Below are positions 56,640-64,000 of a DNA stretch of 64,000 bases, one piece after another. Each line of letters starts with the position of its first letter. The first letter of the stretch is position 1. Source of the DNA: Atopsyche davidsoni (taxonomy: Eukaryota; Arthropoda; Insecta; Trichoptera; Hydrobiosidae). The notes under the pieces were generated by a model, which was not told where the DNA came from, did no database searches, and worked only from the letters and a program-made list of their open reading frames with translations. The stretch lies in assembly GCA_022113835.1 (NCBI GenBank), contig JAILWY010000002.1:3884501-3948500 (forward strand), in the 5' to 3' direction. Both the position numbers and the translations under genes were made by a program.

Positions 56640-57060
56640 TCCACGTCCGAGTTTTTACCGCGGCGCGGTGTCGGCAAGCCTGCGTAGGAGTTTTTATTTG
56701 TTTCATTTTCAACTTCCGCCGGGCCTCGCTTCCGGGCCGGGGCTCCTGAAGCGGATGATTAAATTTCAGGCCGCTTCAAAGTAACGCGAGACGACCCCGC
56801 TCCACTATTGGACGCGGTGCTTTTTACCGTTGTCATTTGTAACTTCGGAAATGTTTGCTCGGGAGATCGACCGGGGGTTAATGAAGCCTGGCGGCGGAGA
56901 CGCACGAGCGCCGCTCGACCTGAAACACCTCTTGTAAAATTTTACTACCCCGAGTACTCAAATGCCGACTCACTAAGTAACGAGTCGCCGAATCGCGAAC
57001 ATCTTTTTCAATTCAGATTACACACACCAACGATAAAACATTTATATTTGAATTGAAAAG
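56640..57060. promoter_or_regulatory. Long CpG-enriched block
   Basis: Second strongest CpG cluster (TTTACCGCGGCGCGGTGTCG, GCCGGGCCTCGCTTCCGGGC, GGCGGCGGAGACGC, GAGCGCCGCTCG). It contains an 82-codon frame (56808-57056) with no recognised domain. May be a second promoter or an enhancer; no consensus donor was found. Confidence 0.3.
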
Positions 57061-57199
57061 GCATGCGTACTACGTGAACGCTGTAAGAAAACGCAGCAAA
57101 CGATTTTTTTTCTCAAGAGCCACATTGTTGATACTGCGTTAGTACATATTGGTTGCAACACGATACAAAGTATTTTCATTCTTATGAAATATACTAAAT

Positions 57200-57411
57200 A
57201 TCTAGGTCAGTCATGTCAAAGGTACGGCCCGCGGGCCGCATCCGGCCCTCGGGCCGTATTAATACGGCCCGCGATCGCAATGTGTCACAGAAAGAAGAAT
57301 CATGTTTTTTAGAGCTTTTAGACTTATTTTATTTGAGTCTGGCCCGCCTACACATACTAAATTTAATATATGACCCTCTGCAAAATTGAGTTTGACACCT
57401 CTGATCTAGGT
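57200..57411 (+). mobile_element. hAT-type MITE with GGCCCGCGGGCC core, 8-bp duplication
   Basis: ATCTAGGT occurs exactly at 57200-57207 and 57404-57411. The 196-bp element (57208-57403) begins CAGTCATGTCAAA and ends with inverted CAGAGGTGTCAAA (10 of 13 matching). It is rich in GGCCCGC words and a GGCCCGCGGGCC palindrome. The layout matches the widespread hAT MITEs with CAGRGGTGTCAAAC ends. No coding capacity. Confidence 0.85.
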
Positions 57412-57423
57412 GTTTAATATTAT

Positions 57424-57460
57424 TTTTTGTAATTATCATTGTGAATGATAATTACAAAAA
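57424..57460. repeat. Perfect 17-bp inverted repeat with 3-nt loop
   Basis: TTTTTGTAATTATCATT (57424-57440) and its exact inverse (57444-57460) around GTG, 13 bp past the hAT MITE duplication. AT-rich palindrome of unknown role. Confidence 0.85.
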
Positions 57461-57694
57461 TTATATAATTTATTCACAAGTTGAGTTTCATGAAATATAC
57501 TGTAGATAATGAGTGTGTAATTTTAATAAGTTTTTATTAAGGAATTTAATACGGAACCTAGAAAGTGCTGTCACGTAATTAATCTCAAAAAAAAATTTAA
57601 ATACCAATTTGACTTCTTGTTTCACAATTATTTTTGTAAATCATGAATGTGTCGTGATAACTTTCATGCTATTGTAAAGTGATGCTGAAATTCG
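57461..57694. other. AT-rich spacer
   Basis: Nothing recognisable. Confidence 0.4.
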
Positions 57695-58045
57695 ACGTCT
57701 CTTAATTGGCACTAGAAATTGGGCTCGCGGCACGCCGCCGGGAGAGCGAGTAAATAAATAAACTGCTTTTATAGCTTATTTGTCATAAAAACGAAATAGA
57801 ACCTTCTGGGTTTTTTACACAGCCTTCCCGCGTATAAAATAACCTATTTTATGGCGGCTCCATAAAGTCGAGATACGAGCGGCGGCCGGGCGAGAACCCG
57901 AATCTTGGCCTTTTTCAACCGTCGCTCTCTCATCTCACGGGCAAGAAACACAATATCTTTTTTTAATGCTACCACTGAGCCCGCCGCTCGACTCGGCCGG
58001 CGATTCCGCCAAGACAGCTGTCAGGAAGGATGCGGGAATTTTTCC
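57695..58045. promoter_or_regulatory. CpG-enriched block
   Basis: CTCGCGGCACGCCGCCGGGAG, TTATGGCGGCTCC (57849-57861), GCGGCGGCCGGGCGAG and CTCGACTCGGCCGGCG. YY1/Pho-like core present. No open frame. Confidence 0.3.
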
Positions 58046-58389
58046 AAAACGCGCTTAAGTAAAAAAAATAGCGAATTTTTATGAGTGTTTTTTATTAGTC
58101 CTAAAATATATGCTCTCGAAATAAACAAAAATTCAATCCATAGACAATGTGTAGTAACTCAGCTGCATAATAAAACAGCCTGTTTTATTAGGCAGCAGGG
58201 ACAACGCCAAAGTCTCTCAAAACTGATTACCAATATATATAAATAATGCTATTAATTTCATGTAAACAAAACCAATGTTTTGTAATTGCCTCAATATTTA
58301 CTGCCTGAGTTCTGCTCAAGCTCTAAATATCCGATTTCTTCGCTGCGTCAAACTATTTACTTCTCACCGGCAATCGCCGTGAAGGATCT

Positions 58390-58424
58390 CGTCACTTAGC
58401 GCGTCACGTAACGCGTCACGTCAC
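58390..58424. promoter_or_regulatory. Cluster of four CGTCAC words
   Basis: CGTCAC starts at 58390, 58402, 58414 and 58419. The first three are spaced exactly 12 bp apart, and each contains the CRE half-site CGTCA. Either a tandem repeat of a 12-mer or a bZIP site array. Confidence 0.5.
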
Positions 58425-60670
58425 GTCGCATCCACTTCCGGACGACAGACAGCTGCACGCATTATCTGCTGTCTCCATTTTTTTATTATTATTATTCTTT
58501 AACAATTACGAGTTTCTCCGTAAAAAAATTGCGTGTCAAACAAAACGCATTTACGAAGTATTTTTTTATACGGCGTACTGAGCCAATTTTGAATACTACG
58601 AAATAGTTGTAGTTTTATCATTTCAAAGTTATCAAAGCACATCAAAACTAAATTTTATTTTATTCAGAATTGATATTGCTTATTGTGCCAGACAACATAG
58701 CGCGGGGCTTCATATAAGCAAGAGTGCTAACCATCGGATCATTGGGCTATTAAAGACGGAAAGCATAAAATTTGTGGATTTTTTGTAATATTTAATATGG
58801 TGTTTATAATTTCTAACAATATATTCGATAGGACATTGTGAAAACAGCGGGTCGCTTTTAATAATAAAAGCCGTTACGCATCGCAGCACTTTCGCCCAAG
58901 CGGGAAATTACGCACTGCAGTTTTCGGATTCAAATTCGGCATCAGAAACCCCAGTGTATTTAATTATTTGGTATTTATTCTGTTTTAAAGACCTTTAGGC
59001 CGCCTGATTGTGGCTATAGGCCGATATTAATTTGCTTTGTAATTATACACTCGAATGGCAATGAAACCTACCTGTAGACTAACGAACTATATATAAAATA
59101 ATTAATTTTTGTGTAATGGCGGCTGTGTTTGAAATACATGAGTTATAAAGAAATATTATATTTTATTAAATATTATTTGCAAAAAATTTGTGACTATTTC
59201 AGTAAGTTACTTGAACACTACCGTATTTTATAGAGCTAGGGGCTGCAATTGAAAATCACGTTATTCTGAAAATTTATGGTCTATAAGTGGAGAGAAATAC
59301 ATATTCTACTATTCATAGACAGAGAAATATAAAATACTTATTATCTTAATACGCCTATTATTTTCAAAGCATTAAAAACGAAGAAGGAAGGACACATAAA
59401 TGGTTTGTCTTGTTTATTTTTGAACATCAACTAGTTTTATAAAATATACCTTCTTTATGAGATACAAATTTGTCTTTGATTCTAACTGTTCTATAAAATA
59501 TAAGGCCCGTGATCTAATATAATATTATCTATAAAATATAAGAAATATAAGGAATTTGATCAAAAATATCTTTCATTTTAGAATGTGGTTACGCCAGTGT
59601 TAGTGGGTAAGGGTTTAAATTAAAAATGAATCAAAGCGAGTAATTAAGGCTAACCCTAGAATTTATTACTGACACAGGCTTCCCCATGAAGGCTAATATC
59701 ATTTGCTACATCTTGTTAGACTAGAAAACACCTGCACAGGTGAACATACTTTAATGAGATTGCAAAGCTGCTTATTTTGAAAAACTTACATTGTAATAAG
59801 TTTTATAAAGTTATTAACTACGAGTAAAGATGTTGCACTTTTTTTTCCATAAAATACAGTGAAAGACAGTTCTTCTAAAATAAATTGAAACCAGATTCTT
59901 TTTAATACGCAAAAATATCTGTAGTTTCCTATTCGTCGATATCTCAATCGTTATTTTTATTATCAGTAAATTTACTTTATATTTTTCGTTCCATGTATTT
60001 TTCATGAAATCACAGAGAATGACGCACCCTTGGAGAATCCTTAACAAAAATAGAAATCAGCTTTCCAAATTGGCAAATATATCTGTGGCTTCCTCGCCGG
60101 TATAGAGTATCTCAATCCAATTACACAGAATTACCACAACATTCTATCCTGCCATTATGCATTACAGTTCTCAGTAATCCTGTTACAGGCCACATGGATA
60201 TAACTTATTATGTTTCATCCGTTGCCAATCGCTCTCTTCAATTACAATCGACAAGCAAGAGGTCAGTAAGACTCACCACAAACGTCATTTCCAATAATGA
60301 TGATATTCAATATTTTTTAGATAATTGATACACACGCGAAACGAAGAGAAAGTTCTAAAATAAAATATTTTAGATACAGATGGGTTTCGATCTCACATCT
60401 GTGTTGTAGGTAATTCGACTAAAATGACTCAGCAACCGAGCGTTAATTTGAATCGTTATATACAAGTGCGAAACACAATAAATATTTATGATTTACAAGC
60501 ATTCATGGCGTTTTAAAATCTTGCTAAGAAATATATATATTTTTATAGTTAATTAAATTGAGTGAATTAAATCATAAATACTGTTAAAGGGCTTTGATTT
60601 ATAAGGGATCGTGAATATATAAATATTGTTTAAGCTTTTATAAAACTACATTAATAAAACAAGAAGTCAT

Positions 60671-60795
60671 TAAATGGAATCAATATAAAGTAATAGGTAC
60701 AGTAAAATTATAAAGCCCTGATTTGTAATAGTTTAAATGGAATCAATGAAAATAAATAGCTACTACAAAAATAATAAAGCCTTGATTCGGTGATA
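60671..60795 (+). repeat. Diverged two-unit tandem duplication (about 62 bp)
   Basis: TAAATGGAATCAAT..., ending AAAGCC(C/T)TGATT(T/C)G, occurs twice in succession with about 75 percent identity by eye. Confidence 0.6.
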
Positions 60796-60884
60796 GCCAA
60801 TTTAAAAATAATTTTCTGCCTCATAAATTTCAAAAATGATCCCCAGCTATTAAAAAAAACAACTATCTATTTATTTAATCACGC

Positions 60885-60909
60885 AAATAATACGAAATTC
60901 GTATTATTT
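60885..60909. repeat. Perfect 25-bp palindrome
   Basis: AAATAATACGAA, A, TTCGTATTATTT: exact inverted arms of 12 bp with a single central base. Confidence 0.85.
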
Positions 60910-61864
60910 ATTTATTAATTCTCCGAGTATAATAACGAAATAGGAGAATAATTATAATCGCAAATTATAAATTACCTTCCAGCTCAATAAATAAACATTG
61001 CAACAACTCCAGCGTATAATTATTTTACACTTTGAACGATTATTAAATCTTTATTCAGAAAAAATCGATTAACGCCGACGGGTTATGTACATTGAATTGC
61101 TATATAATGTTATACTATATTATAAATAGCTACTCATACAAGGTGGTCTGATAAAATAGCAAATGAATAGAGACGGAGTCGGTGATTTATGTTTTAAAAA
61201 TAATTGTGAAAATTATAATAGCACCATTCTATAATATTATTTACTAATGGCTTAGTTTTTTTCAAATTCATATAATTAAATCGAGAAGTCTATAAACAAC
61301 AATATTTTGTGATTTGAACCAGTAAGCAAGAAGCAGTGATTGAAGTGAAAAAAAGGAATTGTGACTGATATCTGCTTTGTTGAAGAGTAGATTTGGCCTT
61401 TTTAAACATATTTGCATGATGACAGTTAGGGTTACGTGTTTTAATCCAAGTAAAACACAATACGTTATTTAAATTTTGTAAAATTGTATGGATTGTCTTT
61501 AGAACGATGACACTTTAGTTAAAATATTTATAAATGTTTTATGTTATATCTGTAGCAGAGTTTTTTTCAACTTATCTAAGGTTGGATGAGTCTAGCTCGC
61601 AAAAAATCATAATATATAGAAAAATTGTAGATATCTTGAATTAGTTCCGATGTGATAAAACTGCCATGAATTCATATTATAGGAGCATATTTACATTCAA
61701 TAATATCGCAACCATATTATTAAGCAATAAAACTATGTATATAAATATGCAGGCACGCTTTTTATGAATGAGATAAATTTTCTAAGCTTATATGTTGCAT
61801 ATACCGTGACTTCGTGAAGTATGTATGTAGGTTACACGTATTAATAACGTATTAAAATACACCC

Positions 61865-61990
61865 TGTAGTTTCGTGATAAATGGCATTTTATGACCCATG
61901 ACTGCCCACAGGGAGTTAATGGTTTATGACGTGTTTCTGAATATCCCGCGGTAAATATCCCATGCATAAAAGAGAATTATTGCTCAGGTG
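61865..61990. promoter_or_regulatory. Candidate Hox/Caudal-type element
   Basis: TTTTATGACCCATGACTGCC, GTTAATGGTTTATGACG and CATGCATAAAAG repeat TTTATGA/TTTATG cores (AbdB/Caudal-like) in a raised-GC patch. Inference. Confidence 0.25.
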
Positions 61991-62455
61991 CGTCTTCAGA
62001 ATATTAATAAGCCTCGTTTGTTAATACCACAAGTGAAACTGAGAAATTTCTCTATAATTTTAAGAACATTCAGAACACTATAACTACTGTCTTTAGATTC
62101 ACGTAAATATTTTGGGTTCAAAAAGAATACGCGGCCTCCTTTTCACACAAAATTTAAACTGATAATAAAAAAATATATATATAATAATATCAAGCGTACA
62201 ATTAAAAGCAAAGTATTACATTTAATTTTTTATTATATTTTGATTTATTTTTGAACTAGAGTTTTTAAACATTACAAAATATACACCACGTTATCTAATT
62301 TGATGTTATTGATACTACAGAGCACATCATGGGCAACATAATGAGTAAAGCGGGGAGGAAACGATCAACAGACAGAGAGTCACCAAGAGGCATCTGAAGA
62401 AGAAGATTGCTGGTATAAATTTTGACGTACAGTCATTAAGTTATTTCATTCGCAT
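61991..62455. other. AT-rich spacer
   Basis: CACCAAGAGGCATCTGAAGAAGAAG (near 62380) resembles a LINE 3' tail, but no coding similarity was convincing upstream. Confidence 0.35.
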
Positions 62456-62459
62456 GTAT

Positions 62460-62705
62460 TTTCAGTTCGTTTTCTTCAGTAAGGCATCGTCCTGCGTGCG
62501 GCGTGGCGTCCGCAGGCGAGGGCAGGAGATTTACGAGCGGGGATATTACATCTGCAAACAATTTGTTCTTTCTAGTCACCGGCGCACGCCTCCGTCGGGA
62601 CGCCTAATGCCCAGTCATATCGCCTCAAGTATTTATCAAAGGAATCAACTGCGCCGCGCAGGACCGGCTCGGAGCCCAATTGGCATATGCAGGTTTCCAC
62701 CACCA
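62460..62705. promoter_or_regulatory. CpG-elevated block
   Basis: GTGCGGCGTGGCGTCCGC, CACCGGCGCACGCCTCCGTC and CTGCGCCGCGCAGGACCGGC. The 85-codon frame is unrecognised and probably a by-product of composition. Confidence 0.27.
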
Positions 62706-62802
62706 TACTAATAATCTGTTTCAATATATTCGCTTAAAAAAGAGTACATATGCATTCTCATCATCAAAAGGCCAGGATAGTTGTTCGACATACATCTAAA
62801 AC

Positions 62803-63140
62803 ATCCCCACTCTCCCCATTCTGTTACTCGTGCATAGCTGCCATTCTGTACCCTAAACGTGTGCAAAGGAGTAGTGAACTTTGAATGATTGTAGAGAGAT
62901 GTGCTATGGAAGTACCTTGTCTAAATGGGAGGGTTTCTGGTACTGGTTATGTAGCCTGCTGCAGAAGGAGTAAAGGATTATAAAATAATACTACTGAACA
63001 GCAGCAATACATAGACTTCTTTCCAATGTAGAAAGACCGTGGGACTACACTATTTTCCCTTTAGAAAACCATGAACACTAACTCAACTCAGTGAAATGGT
63101 CGCCAACCTCCTCTGATAAGAGACACTTAATGAAGAAGAT
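62803..63140 (+). mobile_element. SINE-like repeat copy 4
   Basis: From CCCCACTCTCCCCATTCTG through CTGCCATTCTGTACCCTAAA, TTGAATGATTGTAGAGAG, CTGCTGCAGAAGGAGTA, AAACCATGAACACTAACTC and the tail CAGTGAAATGGTCGCCAACC with TGATAAGAGACACTTAATG and GAAGAAGATG. The most complete tail of the four copies. Confidence 0.75.
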
Positions 63141-63399
63141 GAAATCGATTAGTTAATAGTGTCCAATGTCGCGTTGTTTACTTGATAACTACAAATATAT
63201 AACACCCAAAATAAAATTACTTCAGTTGTATTGCAGCGTAAAAAAAAACCAAAATCGGTTTCAAGTCGGAGCGTGTGTGCAATTGTCCAGTTACCAATTG
63301 TGTTACAGAGCATGCTAAGGTAGACATCCTAATTGTTAGTATTTTGTTTAAAATTCTAAAATAAGCGAATTTATTTAATTAGACTATATTATAGGGGCG
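63141..63399. other. AT-rich spacer
   Basis: Nothing recognisable. Confidence 0.4.
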
Positions 63400-63570
63400 A
63401 AAAACACCGGCTTCCTCCCTGCCCCGATGTGTTTACTCGAGGAACAGTTTGGTTCCGAAGCACGTTGCTAATGGCTTCACTAATGCGTGTTGTTTCAGAA
63501 GATAAAAACACCGTTCCCGCCGTTCCGCGAAGCAGCTACTGGCACTATCATTAGCGTTTTCATTAAAACG
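63400..63570 (+). other. GC-raised block with branch-point and acceptor-like site
   Basis: CACTAATGCGTGTTGTTTCAG (63478-63498) has a good branch-point word (CTAAT) 14 nt before a pyrimidine-flanked CAG, followed by AAGATAAAAACACCG. The plus frame stays open about 65 codons after it but matches no family. It could be an exon of the gene suggested by the donor at 44022, or a conserved element. Confidence 0.22.
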
Positions 63571-64000
63571 CACCTTCAGTCTAAACAAAAGCGAGCTGAA
63601 TACTTTTTCCCTTCTCTGATTTCACGATTACTTTATCGCGTCTTACAGCAACAAAAGTTAAATAGTTGCACCCTCGAAAATAATAAGATTTCAAATTGAA
63701 TATTTGAAGTGTTGTTTCCACTGTGTATTTGTTGGAGCGACTTGTTTCGCCAACAATGCATAAAAGATAGGTTACTATTTAATACAAAATAAAAAAAACC
63801 CAAGTTTACCCAAGTGAAATCGTCTTCTTGAGTATAGATTTTCAAAATTGCCAATATCCACCCGCAGAGGTAGAAAAAAAATTAGGTATTAGGAGTTTCA
63901 TAAATGTCGTGATGCTCCTTGCACTTATGTATTTACATAATAAGTATACAAATAATAGTATAATTATAAATATACACTTATTTGTATTGTGGTGTTGGTA
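63571..64000. other. AT-rich non-coding DNA to window end
   Basis: Nothing recognisable. Frames on both strands are AT-rich and unremarkable. Confidence 0.45.

Larger units (their letters stand above)
58425..61860. other. AT-rich non-coding DNA with small repeats
   Basis: No gene. GTAATGGCGGC near 59114; a GC-raised patch at 58855-58950. A T-arm-like foldback (CAGATG..CATCTG, 60377-60401) has a minus-strand B-box-like GAGATCGAAACCC. A diverged tandem duplication lies at 60671-60795 and a 25-bp palindrome at 60885-60909. Confidence 0.5.

Noticed and set aside
62330..62405. Second LINE 3' end
   Set aside because: Only the short GAGGCATCTGAAGAAGAAG string matches; no coding similarity upstream.
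1..64000. CRISPR arrays, rRNA genes or bacterial-type operons
   Set aside because: No regularly spaced direct repeats with unique spacers, no rRNA-like sequence and no dense coding; composition and elements are those of an insect-like eukaryote.
1..64000. Known Hox-cluster or other familiar microRNAs (miR-10, iab-4, let-7, bantam, miR-9)
   Set aside because: I looked for their mature sequences by eye on both strands and did not find them; a computed search would be needed to be certain.

Overview
Low-GC eukaryotic DNA that is probably insect and most likely lepidopteran. The evidence is the repeat content: Helitrons with insect-type ends and Rep/helicase remnants, a LINE 3' end of a type common in moths and butterflies, hAT- and Harbinger-like miniature elements, and tRNA-like SINE heads. 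No intact protein-coding gene is visible. The open frames are short and scattered, and the only convincing coding similarity belongs to decayed transposable elements. The species cannot be fixed from this sequence.

Layout. Positions 1-33,500 are an AT-rich desert interrupted every few kilobases by 150-350 bp blocks of higher GC and CpG (for example 5,084-5,400, 7,500-7,715, 12,060-12,320, 13,930-14,265, 15,355-15,640, 30,280-30,460). Several blocks carry CRE (TGACGTCA), E-box, POU-octamer or YY1/Pho-like motifs, so they are candidate enhancers. This half also holds two copies of a SINE-like repeat, the first foldback element (9,948-10,103), a tRNA-like SINE head, nested Harbinger-like MITEs (27.1-28.3 kb), a hAT MITE with an exact 8-bp target duplication (29,837-30,124) and a 16-bp minisatellite (32,012-32,115). 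Positions 33,577-36,361 are two Helitron derivatives joined head to tail. A LINE reverse-transcriptase tail lies at 36,948-37,262.

The second half holds the best candidate for a host gene start: a CpG island at 43,375-43,660 followed by a consensus 5' splice donor at 44,022/44,023 on the plus strand. It may be the promoter and non-coding first exon of a gene that lies mostly downstream. Further right are the second foldback element (45,347-45,532), a LINE RNase H/zinc-knuckle terminus (48,209-48,444), an unidentified coding-like minus-strand segment (49,331-49,680), two more SINE-like copies, a long AT/GT microsatellite, two more hAT MITEs and further CpG-rich blocks.

The most unusual item is the two-copy foldback element. 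Each copy has exact 12-bp flanking duplications, long inverted arms, and a conserved central hairpin whose layout resembles the 3' half of a hammerhead ribozyme. Next are the fused Helitron pair sharing one stop codon, the SINE/LINE tail resemblance, and six perfect CRE palindromes where fewer than one is expected. Overall the window reads as an intergenic or large-intron regulatory landscape, possibly of a developmental gene; that last point is inference.
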